Below, piece by piece: positions 55,857 through 64,000 of a DNA stretch of 64,000 nucleotides; the first letter of the stretch is position 1; each line of letters opens with the position of its first letter. Origin of the DNA: Nothopassalora personata. Its lineage: Eukaryota > Ascomycota > Dothideomycetes > Mycosphaerellales > Mycosphaerellaceae. The stretch is from NCBI GenBank assembly GCA_033816765.1, contig CM066287.1, positions 1,426,001 to 1,490,000 on the forward strand. The letters are read 5' to 3'. The notes under the pieces were generated by a model that had not been told where the DNA came from, ran no database searches, and worked only from the letters and a program-made list of their open reading frames with translations. Both the position numbers and the translations under genes were made by a program.

Positions 55857-58403
55857 CTAGAAGCCGTGAATGCTCCTGTTGCGGTCGAAAGGGTTCGTGA
55901 ATTTGATCTCGTTGGTGTTCTCGACGCCACGTAAGAGATCGATGTTCTCAATGGAAGATCCGTCTCTCGACACGTATGTCGGCGCGCCCTTGTAGATCCC
56001 AAAGTCGACAATGAGAATCCGCCCGTCCTGGCTTGTCGCAACGATCCGGCGGTAATCAGACTTGGCCGCCAACATCCAGCTCGTTGTCCACTCCTCGCCT
56101 CGCCACAATTCCTGGCCATTCTCGAAGTCGTAAACTCGAAGGTCGAGATCATAGCTTCCCGAGACAACACGATTGTTCGCACTGTCAAGCCACAAGGACC
56201 TTACAAGCTGTGAGTGGCCAGTGAACTGCATCACCTCTCGCCCAGTGTCGGTTTCGAACTTGTACGTGATGTTGTCATTACCACCAGCAAGTACATATCT
56301 CATGTCTTCCGAGAACTCCACTGCGGCTAGGCCCCTTTCCTTGGCACTGAACTCCTTGATCAACTTCATCTGATTGAGATCCCACAGCCTGGCGATGCCG
56401 TCACCGCTGGCACTGACGAGCAGGTGACCACGGAGCTGGACGGCATTGACGGGCCCTCTATGGCCTGTCAACTCTCCTTTGGGCTCGTAAGTCTCTCGAT
56501 CCCAAACGATAATCCTTGAGTCCTTTGAGCATGAAACAATGTGCTTGGCATCCAGAGCGACATCGAGAACACCGCCGCTGTGCTTCCTTAGTCGTCGGAT
56601 CGGCTGGTAAGTCTTGATGTCCCAAACCAATAGATCGGAGTCGGAAGACCCCGTGACCAGGATCTCCTCGTCGTATTGCAGGCAAAGAATGCTGGCATCA
56701 TGCCATTCCCTCGGGGTGCAGTAGATGCTCTCGCCGTATGCTGTACCATTGACGCTTGCGGTTGCCATGTGGAAAGATGGGTAGTCGACAGTCCGTAGCA
56801 CCTTTGGCCCCAGGACTGGCTTGACATTTGGACCACCAATGACTCGCAGACATTGAAAAGTGTTGATATCCCAGACGCGAATGGTGCGGTCTCGTGAGCC
56901 TGTGATAATCTTCTCTTCGTCAAATTGCAGGCAGTAGACACTATCAGTGTGGCCCGAAAGATAGACGGCCTTTCCTGCGTCTTGTGCTCCAGCACGCCAG
57001 TTCTGTTCCAACTGGACACGTGCCTTGTACATCTTCTTCCACTCTTGCTTGTACTTGTTTGGACGCCCTACGCCGACACCGCCGACCTGGACTGGTGCTG
57101 GGTCGGTGAGAATCTTGCGCTGGTATCGTCGAAGGAATGCAGCACGCCACACGGAAGTGTTGTTCGCCATTTCTTTCCACTTCTTGTTCACGATCTCTGC
57201 TCGGACCAGGTCTGGTGCGTCCAAATACTCCAGGATCTGAAGAGCAATCTCGTCGGGAAGTCTTTGCGTGATGTCCATGTTGGTGTGTAGTGATTGTGCG
57301 TCTGCGTCCATATAAATATCTCCGTCTCGATCACGAATGGATGCTGCAGAATCGCCGTATGCTGATAAGTCTGCGCCGCTGTCTGCAGCGCTGCTGAGAG
57401 ATCCCAAACGACTGCGACGTGCTTGGAGATCATCTTGAAAAGGCATCTCCCAGATGCTCCCCTGATCCCACGAAAGCGGCGAGGGGCCGTTGTTGTAGAG
57501 TGCTGCTGCCTTTCGTGCGCTGTCGCCGCCCGGTGCGGAAAGAATGGTCGGTGCTTGGCTGCTGCGAGTGCTTGCGGCTCGTAGTGGAAGGCTGCTCGCG
57601 GGAGCAGGTGTGTCTTTGCGCTCTGACGAGGGGTGCATCCATGTCGGTCTGTATTTCCTTGGACGCTCGTCAGTTTGACGTGCACTTCGCTTTGAGGGTG
57701 AAATTGGCAACCTATTTGCGGAGGGGACTACGGACGTTGTTGCTATTGCTGCTGCTGCTGCTTCTGGGGCGACTAGGTCTTCGCTTCTGTGAGGAGTGCT
57801 GAACCTTCGCGAGCGCCCGCCGATCGCTGCTGGAAGCTGTTGACACTTGTGCATCGTTTCTCCGAAGGCATTGACTCCTTTTCGATAGTGCTTCGACCAC
57901 CTCCTACTCAAGGTCGAGGACTCCTTTGCATCATCCGCCGAGCTCCGGTCATGTGTTTCGTTTGCCATTGAGGCAGCGTGAGCAGGAGCACGCGCTGTTC
58001 TCCGACGATACCTGGCCTTCATGCGGTCCTGATGCTGTGGGTCTTCGGTCATTGTGTGGGATGGGTCTTCTGACAGCAGGCCTATTTGCCCCTGGTTCAT
58101 GCTGTGCTTGCCAAAGAGGCCATGTTCGAGATAGGCCTGCTTGCGAGTCACCCTCGCTTCGTGCGTGCTTAAAGGCACGTGGAGGTCACGCGCAGTGTCG
58201 TCCCTCGAAAGCCGTCTCGAACCACCGAGAATGCTGGCGCCGGCTGCGGAGGCACGTGGTGTCAATTCACCGTCGGATGTCTCCTCCTCGCTGATGGTGT
58301 CGGCCGTAAAAGTAGAAGACGGGCCTGAGGCGTGAACGGTGTGCGGCCTTGCTTCGGGAAAGCGAGGTCGGTGGTGGGCCGATGCCTCGAAAGGAGACTG
58401 CAT
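55857..58403 (-). CDS. F-box/WD40 protein, probable SCF ubiquitin-ligase adaptor
   Basis: Single exon, 848 aa. Residues 1-365 are disordered, with basic and Ser-rich stretches. An F-box follows (RLPDEIALQILEYLDAPDLV, then EIVNKKWKEMANN). The C-terminal 400 residues form a WD40 propeller with about seven blades, seen as recurring GH-x-WD units (LSGHTDSVYCLQFDEEKIIT, ITGSRDRTIRVWDI, LVTGSSDSDLLVWDI, LTGHRGPVNAV). The F-box binds Skp1 and the propeller binds phosphorylated substrates, so it should deliver targets to an SCF ligase. The arrangement is like Met30, Cdc4 and Pof1, but the substrate cannot be inferred and I assign no symbol. Confidence 0.9.
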   Translation of the reverse strand: MQSPFEASAHHRPRFPEARPHTVHASGPSSTFTADTISEEETSDGELTPRASAAGASILGGSRRLSRDDTARDLHVPLSTHEARVTRKQAYLEHGLFGKHSMNQGQIGLLSEDPSHTMTEDPQHQDRMKARYRRRTARAPAHAASMANETHDRSSADDAKESSTLSRRWSKHYRKGVNAFGETMHKCQQLPAAIGGRSRRFSTPHRSEDLVAPEAAAAAIATTSVVPSANRLPISPSKRSARQTDERPRKYRPTWMHPSSERKDTPAPASSLPLRAASTRSSQAPTILSAPGGDSARKAAALYNNGPSPLSWDQGSIWEMPFQDDLQARRSRLGSLSSAADSGADLSAYGDSAASIRDRDGDIYMDADAQSLHTNMDITQRLPDEIALQILEYLDAPDLVRAEIVNKKWKEMANNTSVWRAAFLRRYQRKILTDPAPVQVGGVGVGRPNKYKQEWKKMYKARVQLEQNWRAGAQDAGKAVYLSGHTDSVYCLQFDEEKIITGSRDRTIRVWDINTFQCLRVIGGPNVKPVLGPKVLRTVDYPSFHMATASVNGTAYGESIYCTPREWHDASILCLQYDEEILVTGSSDSDLLVWDIKTYQPIRRLRKHSGGVLDVALDAKHIVSCSKDSRIIVWDRETYEPKGELTGHRGPVNAVQLRGHLLVSASGDGIARLWDLNQMKLIKEFSAKERGLAAVEFSEDMRYVLAGGNDNITYKFETDTGREVMQFTGHSQLVRSLWLDSANNRVVSGSYDLDLRVYDFENGQELWRGEEWTTSWMLAAKSDYRRIVATSQDGRILIVDFGIYKGAPTYVSRDGSSIENIDLLRGVENTNEIKFTNPFDRNRSIHGF

Positions 58404-59388
58404 AGTGATATGCGACGCCTCGCAGGCCGAGTGCGAGTCCAGATCAGATGCAGATGGGCGTAGGACAAGGTTTTATTGTGGTCGTCCAGGAGGATGGGGA
58501 GGTTGTGAAGGGTGCGAGCGTCAGTCAGCTGGTCACAACCCCCGACGTTGTTTCGTCGCTGCAGCCCTGTGCTCGCTCGCTGGCTGAATGCTGTCCAAGT
58601 GCTCCAAGGAAACGACGAAAAGCAAGGCCAGGTCGAGTTGGGTCCCAGCAATACTGTGTACCCGGCAGCAAGTTAGACTCGAGCGCTGGCGCGAGAGGTG
58701 GCGGAGGAGCAGGGAAGGCCTGGAGAGGGTGAAAAGAGTGTCGACGGTCGGGGGTGCAGAGGCGGCAAAATGAATGGCACGGAAGTGTTTCTAGATCCGA
58801 GATGAGATTGGACACGACGGAGGGAGCAACGTTGGCACGCTGGACATATATGTCACGCCATATACTGGTTGTCAGCGTCTTTGCCGTGTTGACGACTCCG
58901 CAGCAGCGACACGGAAATAATAATGCTGACTCTGCGCTGATTCTGTGGCTCGAGGCGGTGGGTGGGTGGGGATTCTCATAAAGAATGGTCCGCTTCTGGG
59001 CAGGCCGAGTCTAACGCGGGCGCGGCAGTGGTGAGGCACGTCGTTCACCCGAACACTTCAACCTACCAGCCTGTATGCAAGCTCGCCCAGGCTCGACATT
59101 CTGCCTCCCTCTCACATATCATCATCATTATCATCATCATCATCATCATCATCATTCACTCCGGCCCACTCGTCGCTGTCCTGACCTCCTGTGACAAAAC
59201 ATGCTGCATCAAGGCTGACGAGATCGTCACTCGCTACCGACTTTGTTTAGCCACGGCACACCGCCGGCCCGCGGCCTGCACGACTCAGACTCTGCTGCAG
59301 CACCGCTTCTACTAGTACAGTACTGTCAGTCAGTTGTCAGCTGAAATCCGAAAACATCCTCACTCGGAACAGCGTATTATCGTGCACC
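58404..59388. other. Divergent promoter region of the F-box and membrane-protein genes
   Basis: About 1 kb between two divergent start codons. Contains a (TCA)n microsatellite; no other feature recognised. Confidence 0.45.
59116..59156 (+). repeat. Trinucleotide microsatellite (ATC)n
   Basis: About thirteen ATC units with one ATT interruption, 230 bp upstream of the membrane-protein start. Confidence 0.95.
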
Positions 59389-60014
59389 ATGGCCACTGCT
59401 CCGTCGGTCGTGCCGTGGTTTTACACGCTGTTCTTCTTGTACATTGAACCAGTCGCCACGGCCGTCGGCGCGTACTATGCACACCTGGATCAATCGGCCT
59501 ACTTGACGCTGACCATGGACTTGGCGCGTCCTGCCACCGCCGGACTCCTGGCCGTGTCCACGCAGGAGAGCATTGTGCTCTCGCAGCTCGCGAACATGTA
59601 CTTCGTCTTCGTAGGTGATTGACGCTTTGCCACACACATTCCTGCTTCATGCGCTGAATTAATACGAAAAGGCCTTGAACGAAGCCTTGGTTTTACGAGC
59701 GACCACTGATCGTCGTGTCTGGTGCACCTTCCTCTTTGGCTTACTGGTGGCCGATTTCGGACATCTGTACAGCGTCAAAGCAATCGGCGGTTGGGACGTC
59801 TACTACCGCTTTTGGGACTGGAATTCCATGTAAGTAAGCATCCGAGACTTTCCTCGATGATGACGGGAACAGCAAGACACTGATGATTTGATCCTGCGTG
59901 CAAAGGTATTGGGGCAACCTAGGCTTCGTCTACATTGGTGCGACAATGCGTGCGGCATTCCTTCTCGGTCTTGGCCTCCCACGCACTGCCAAACCCAACA
60001 AGCTCAAGACCTGA
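59389..60014 (+). CDS. Small four-helix membrane protein (DUF7704-like)
   Basis: Three exons, 59389-59610, 59672-59829 and 59906-60014, give 162 aa; introns are 61 and 76 nt. Four hydrophobic helices are visible: around WFYTLFFLYIEPVATAVGAY, the PATAGLLAVSTQ/NMYFVFV region, VWCTFLFGLLVADFGHLYSV, and GFVYIGATMRAAFLLGLGL. Conserved features of the fungal family include YIEP near the start, ADFGHLYS, and WDVYYRFWDWN before the last helix. No function is established. The start is the first ATG and the C-terminus is short and basic (KPNKLKT). Confidence 0.88.
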
Positions 60015-60349
60015 GGCCGTCGGCATTGCGCATGACCCGCCTGAGTTACTCGCACCTTCCTATCAGCTGGAGGGTGTCGGCAGATGACGCGCATGTTGTA
60101 CGGCTACTGTACCAGGGACCCTGGTCAGGCGCATGATCAGAGACAAAAATCCAGCTGACCGGCAAGGTTTACTTCGGGCCGGATATACTCACGGTATTCA
60201 CGGGCTCGCACGACGCAAGGCAGCTCCATCCCTCCTGCGCCTGATGTATGTAGGCTTTGGCCAGTTGCGGCTAAAGCGAGCAGCTAATGTTTGGCCGGGA
60301 CTTCTGGAACAAACATAAACGCCTTGGTCGAGACAACCTGTGAAACTAG
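60015..60349. other. Boundary between unique sequence and the decayed repeat block
   Basis: 3' flank of the membrane-protein gene. Base composition is ordinary to about 60,340 and then turns abruptly TpA-rich. Confidence 0.5.
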
Positions 60350-60539
60350 TGGAGATGGAAGTTTGGAACTAGGGTATTAAGTCTGGAAATCAGGGTATGA
60401 AAAACCATGTTTATTACTAGTAGTGGCACCCTTAAGGTGCTTATATAAGTCTTCTTTTGATAAGACGCCCTTAATCCCTGTAATTCAGGTGCCTAATCTC
60501 ATTTCCTAAGGACAAGTAATTACTACACTTAATTAGGTT

Positions 60540-61470
60540 ATGTTACCCTTAAAACCTGCTATCTATGCATTATCCTAGCGCTTTACACACCCCCTTACTC
60601 TACATAGGAACTGAGTAGAGTAATCTTGGCGCTAAGGACCTTTATATCCTTTATAACCTTATTTATGTTACCCTTAACTTTATAGATAAGGTCTTCGATA
60701 ACTTCCTCCTAACTAGTAATAGTACCCTTTATCTTCTTTTTCGGGGTTTCCTCTTTATTAGTTTCTTCGTCTTAGGGTGCCTCTCTCTTCTTAGAGGCTA
60801 TTCCCTTCTTTAGAGTAGACTTAATTATGCTCTGTTAAATACCCTAAAGCAGCTTAGTAAGGTTATTAATGTTATAGGTAGGTATATAATCCTTATTTCC
60901 TAGAGTAGTACTCTTATACTAATCTAGGGACTACTTGTTAATTTCCACCCTAGAATCGTAACTAAGGTCGCTACGGATGCCTAAGAATTGCTTAATAAGT
61001 CTAAGGATAGGCTTAAAGGCCTTATTTTTCTCTCTAAGGTTAAATTTAGGGAGGCGAGGTTTTTGTCATTTAGCGAGGGTCCTAAGTAACCTATAGACGT
61101 AGTTTCGGAGTTAGCTCTTCTACTTAGAGTCCTTATACGCCTTATTCTAAGACTTTTGCTTCTCCTCTAATACCTCTTTTATAGGGGTCTTCTTTACCCC
61201 GTACTTCTTTCTTAGGCTACTGTACGGCTTAGTGTCGGACTCGTAGCCTATCTCCTAGCTCGCCTTAAGGAGTTGTTAGAATTCTTTAATAAACATAGAG
61301 GACTTGTTTCTAGGGTTTAAGGGTTCTTCTTTAGGTGTAGTTAGTAAAGGTAGCGCGTTCTTAGGCTCGACTAGACCTAAATTAAGTGGTGTAGGTGTCT
61401 TAACTTCTAAAATGAGCTCTATTTTAAGGGTTCTAATGCTTATGTTCTAGTGTTCTAGGATGTAGTCGTA
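60540..61470 (-). pseudogene. Decayed element-encoded ORF, identity unknown
   Basis: On the minus strand one frame reads continuously if a handful of TAG/TAA codons are taken as former Gln codons (CAG/CAA to TAG/TAA, as RIP would produce). Between those stops it gives KKYGVKKTPIKEVLEEKQKS, NYVYRLLRTLAK, EEVIEDLIYKVKGNINKVIK and similar Lys-rich text. The composition suggests a gag-like or regulatory protein of a transposon; I recognise no domain. Confidence 0.4.
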
Positions 61471-61825
61471 CCCTAGTATAGTAGTTAAAGGGTAACTAAC
61501 TAAGCTAAGGGGCTACCTAGTAAGGAGATTAACGGCGGTGCGAAGTGGATTGTAAAAGAGAGGGTTGCTAGAAGGATTAAGAAATTAGATATAGGCTATA
61601 TTCGCGCTAAGTATGTAAGGTTATTACGTTATAGGTGCGTATAACCGTTAGGTAAGCTTTGCTACGAGTTGTAGGCCTTATATTATTCTTAGAAGTCCTT
61701 TAGTCCTCTCTAGTTATAAAGGTAGGGTGTCTTTAGCCCCTAGCTAAATAAATTGCGAGTGTTCATTTTAGAAGTAAAGTAAAGATAGCACCCCCTAGCT
61801 ATTAAAGCGAGGGTATGCCTATTTA

Positions 61826-62640
61826 CTAATCTCCTAAATTAAGGTAATTAATAAATCGCTAGTGCTGTTAAGGAGTTAGGACCTTAGTTAGACCGTCCGC
61901 GGCCATCTCCTATGTCCTTATCTAGCTAATTTCAAGACGTCCTACTTAGTACTGTTCCCTAAGCTAGCATTGTTAGACGTCTACATGCCTTATCTTAGTA
62001 TTAATTCTACTATTTAGGGTCTTAACAATCCTTATAGTCTACTAGTTATTATAGTATAGTAGTATCCGATTCTCCAATTTAAGGGTAACTGTACTAAAAA
62101 GCCTATCCTACTATAGGACCTCTAAGGCGGCGTAACTAAGGGCATATAGCTCTAATTCAGTGCTTAATTTCGTAACTATTCCCTACTTAACTGCTCTCTA
62201 GTCGATAATCCCCTTAAAAAGGAAAAAGACAAAGGCCTTACTTAATCTACGAGTTTTCTTATCGTCGGCAAATAAGGTATCTAAGGCCCTATAGAATTCT
62301 AGTAGCGTTAAGTCCGAGGGTTTAGGTAGGCCGTAGTACTTAATCGAATAATCCGTAGTGTAGAGAAGGTATTAAATCAAGTGTCTCACTGCCCTAAGAG
62401 CCTCCTTTATAGGGTTAGTTAGGTGCTAAGAAAGAAGAGAGACTAAAAAGGATATATTAGGGCGCGTTTCCACTACTGCAAAGTTCACCGATCCTACTTA
62501 GGACCTATAAACGTTAATCTCTTCCGTAGTAGCCTAAAGTTCATTTCTAAGGCCGATATATCCCCCTAGTAGGGGAGTTTTAATCTGTTATTGTCTCGTT
62601 CTAGGGCTAGTCTTAAAGGAGAGATAAGTTAAGTCACGTG
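61826..62640 (-). pseudogene. Ty1/Copia retrotransposon, end of reverse transcriptase and RNase H
   Basis: The minus strand encodes, with stops at several former Gln codons, the Copia-type sequence GSVNFAVVETRPNISFLVSL, HLTNPIKEALRAVRHLI, YLLYTTDYSIKYYGLPKPSD and, near the end, an RHVDVHQ-like block (HVDV), AADGLTKVLTP and INYLNLGD before a stop at 61826. These correspond to the thumb of reverse transcriptase and the RNase H domain that close the Copia polyprotein. Upstream polyprotein domains (integrase, protease) are not recognised. Inactive. Confidence 0.75.
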
Positions 62641-62879
62641 GCAGTATTCTTTAGAGAGGCTAAAGTAAGCTAAGCGAAGATAAATAATAGGAATAAGAGT
62701 TGTATTCCAATTAGTAAGATAGTAACATAAGTTGAACGTATTAGAACTATAAGGGTTTCTAGCGTTCCTAAATATAAAAGAGATTCGTAGATCTCGGTGA
62801 TTAGTCTAATCATTCTAAGTATAAGCAGTCTAATTAGTCTAAGCATAAGTAGTCTAATCGCTCTATGTCTAAGCGCTTA

Positions 62880-62946
62880 GGTAGGATAAGTTACGTATTC
62901 GTCTTGTCGTTATAATTCTAGGGTCCCTAGGAATTATTCCGTAACA
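62880..62946. repeat. LTR-like terminus ending CCGTAACA
   Basis: The sequence around GGAATTATTCCGTAACA ends in TAACA, the complement of the TGTTA that starts many fungal LTRs. Degenerate GTCTAATC/GTCTAAGC repeats lie just before it (62800-62875). The partner LTR was not found, so this is tentative. Confidence 0.3.
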
Positions 62947-62979
62947 CTATCCCCCTCTTAGCCTAGCTTCGTCCCGAAG

Positions 62980-63502
62980 CTTCTTAAGCCGTTATTATTT
63001 CTTATAGTAATAGTTAACTATGTCTTCTTCCTCCTATAAACGCCGTTATTGACTTGCTCTAGATACTAAAATTTCCGGTATCGAAATAGCTCTATACACG
63101 AATTGTTAGAAGTCTCGATCCTCGGGCGTAGTAGTAAGGTGTATCGTAGGTTCTCGGTCTAGGAAGTGTTCGGCCTACATTCGAAAAGGCTGTAAAGATT
63201 GCGATATACGTCTTTCCCGTCCGGAGTAGGAACGTCTCCGCGATTCGCGCGATAAGCTTAAGCTAGAGCTTAAGAGGATTAAAGAGGAGGAGGTGCGGCT
63301 AAAGATACGCAAGATCTGTCTTCGGAAACAGCTTCGATTAGCTAAGCGTCGTACCGACGATGCCGTCGCTAAGGAGTTAGAGGAGCTCGAGGAGGAAGAG
63401 GCGCGCGAGGAGCTAGCGTCTCTTAAGCGGGCGTCGGGGGTAGAGGTATCGCCTTCGCTAGTCTCCTTCTCGGATATCCTAGAGATGCCCGTAAATAACT
63501 AG
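62980..63502 (+). pseudogene. Decayed retroelement-associated ORF (cysteine-rich segment, then coiled coil)
   Basis: The upstream part is broken by stops and retains CSAYIRKGCKDC; a former Cys-rich, Zn-binding-like segment is my inference. The 3' part is still open: LSRPE, then ERLRDSRDKLKLELKRIKEE and CLRKQLRLAKRRTDDAVAKE up to SFSDILEMPVNN and a TAG. I recall similar ORFs, with a Cys-rich start and a coiled coil, next to Gypsy-type elements in many Pezizomycotina; the role is unknown, perhaps gag-like. Confidence 0.55.
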
Positions 63503-63598
63503 GCGGCGCTTTCTAGAGCGGAGCCTTAGGGCGAGTCCTTAGGGGTAGAGACTTATTAGGGTACTTATTTGTAAGTTATGTCCCTATTCTTATTAATC

Positions 63599-63672
63599 GG
63601 CTAGGTAGCTTAGTAGTAGAGCGTAAGCTATCTACACTCTTAAGGTCGTAGGTTCGATTCCTACTCTAGCCG
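63599..63672 (+). tRNA. tRNA-like sequence with an abnormal anticodon arm (probably a tRNA pseudogene)
   Basis: Acceptor GGCTAGG (63599-63605) pairs with TCTAGCC (63665-63671), including one G-T pair. The D arm is GCTT/GAGC with loop AGTAGTA; the T arm GTAGG/CCTAC encloses the canonical TTCGATT loop; variable segment AGGTC. The anticodon arm (63624-63642) has 19 nt instead of 17 and only four clean pairs (TAAG/CTTA), so no anticodon can be set. The CTCTTAA stretch matches a Lys (CTT) loop if the 3' strand of the stem was lost. Its position inside a RIP-like block makes a damaged tRNA or tRNA-derived repeat most likely. Confidence 0.6.
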
Positions 63673-63724
63673 CTCCTAGCCGACTAGTCGCTAATCGGTA
63701 ACTTAGTAGGCTAGCCGTTTTTTA

Positions 63725-64000
63725 GTCTTGTAGTATTCCTGGATTTTTTGCTAACAGTTATGTAGATTTTCTTTTAGTTCCTAGGTACTTTCTAATTCGT
63801 CGTATCCTTTCCATTTAACAAGGTATCGCTAACCTTTCTTATCTAGGATTCTTTCGACTTCGAATTCGTTTTCTACTTCCGGTTCGAAATAGAAGCTCTC
63901 CTAGTAGGGTGTTTCGGCGTCTACTAGTTCTAACTTAGAGATATAGAAGACTAGGTGGATTTTTGCGTCTAGTAGTAGTCGTAGGCGGTAGTTAACTAGT
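63725..64000 (-). pseudogene. Gypsy retrotransposon, integrase C-terminus with chromodomain
   Basis: The minus strand gives IHLVFYISKLELVDAETPY, FYFEPEVENEFEVERILDKK and RYLVKWKGYDELESTWELKE, interrupted by stops at former Gln or Arg codons. VERILD...YLVKWKGY...TWE is a chromodomain, found at the C-terminus of integrase in chromovirus-type Ty3/Gypsy elements, where it directs insertion into heterochromatin. The rest of pol would lie beyond the right edge. Confidence 0.8.

Larger units (their letters stand above)
60350..64000. mobile_element. RIP-like decayed retrotransposon block, continues past the window
   Basis: For 3.6 kb the sequence is full of TA, CTA and TAG while CA and TG dinucleotides are scarce, the signature expected when C-to-T mutation at CpA (repeat-induced point mutation) acts on both strands. 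CpG survives in places (63250-63480). Almost no frame longer than 60 codons is open. Within it I recognise Copia and Gypsy coding remnants, listed separately. The TA-richness was judged by eye, not counted. Confidence 0.8.

Noticed and set aside
8000..60000. Secondary-metabolite cluster
   Set aside because: No polyketide synthase, NRPS, terpene cyclase or P450 was found; the regulators and the amidohydrolase lie among unrelated housekeeping genes.
1..64000. CRISPR arrays, prokaryotic operons, riboswitches
   Set aside because: The window is eukaryotic; no regularly spaced direct repeats with unique spacers, and no bacterial gene order were seen.

Overview
This is a 64 kb piece of a filamentous ascomycete nuclear genome. 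Genes lie on both strands, introns are short GT-AG introns (mostly 50-75 nt), the euchromatic part is moderately GC-rich, and the content is typically fungal (GH7 cellobiohydrolase, Zn2Cys6 and forkhead regulators, glycogenin, Spc7, Dfg10, Rpr2). One end has decayed in a way that looks like repeat-induced point mutation (RIP). I infer a dothideomycete, perhaps Mycosphaerellales, but the sequence alone does not prove the order.

Layout. 0-8 kb: start of an unidentified Lys-rich protein (edge), secretory-pathway FKBP, an ankyrin remnant, Phe-tRNA synthetase beta, and the PP2A scaffold A subunit; the last two diverge from a promoter carrying a 17-bp tandem repeat. 8-19 kb: a conserved fungal protein of unknown function, peroxisomal 3-ketoacyl-CoA thiolase, polyprenal reductase (Dfg10), the COMPASS subunit Spp1, and an M20-family amidohydrolase. 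19-27.5 kb: ribosomal protein eS10 (start codon split by an intron; in-frame coding-like tail beyond the stop), the mRNA-export helicase Sub2, a secreted GH7 cellobiohydrolase, the splicing factor Sde2, the RNase P subunit Rpr2, and a short Zn2Cys6 protein. 27.5-31.2 kb: gene-poor, with a decayed transcription-factor-like fragment. 31-39 kb: a secreted protein of unknown function, ribosomal protein uS5, and the kinetochore scaffold Spc7. 39.4-47.6 kb: an accessory stretch with a 551-bp inverted-repeat transposon, broken coiled-coil genes, and microsatellites. 47.6-60 kb: glycogenin, an Fkh2-type FHA/forkhead factor, an F-box/WD40 protein, and a small four-helix membrane protein. 60.3-64 kb: a TpA-rich, CpA/TpG-poor block of decayed Copia and chromodomain Gypsy retroelements with a tRNA-like sequence between them.

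Most genes are unrelated housekeeping functions. Translation and RNA processing are well represented (FRS1, RPS10, RPS2, SUB2, SDE2, RPR2), several as divergent pairs sharing short promoters (FRS1/TPD3, DFG10/SPP1, RPS10/SUB2, SDE2/RPR2, RPS2/SPC7). I saw no secondary-metabolite cluster and no obvious new multi-gene system. The observation most worth testing is the 39-codon in-frame extension after the RPS10 stop codon. Next are the Mutator-like inverted-repeat element and the frame-switching 78-bp repeat gene. Exon borders were read by eye from splice signals and reading frame, without transcript data.
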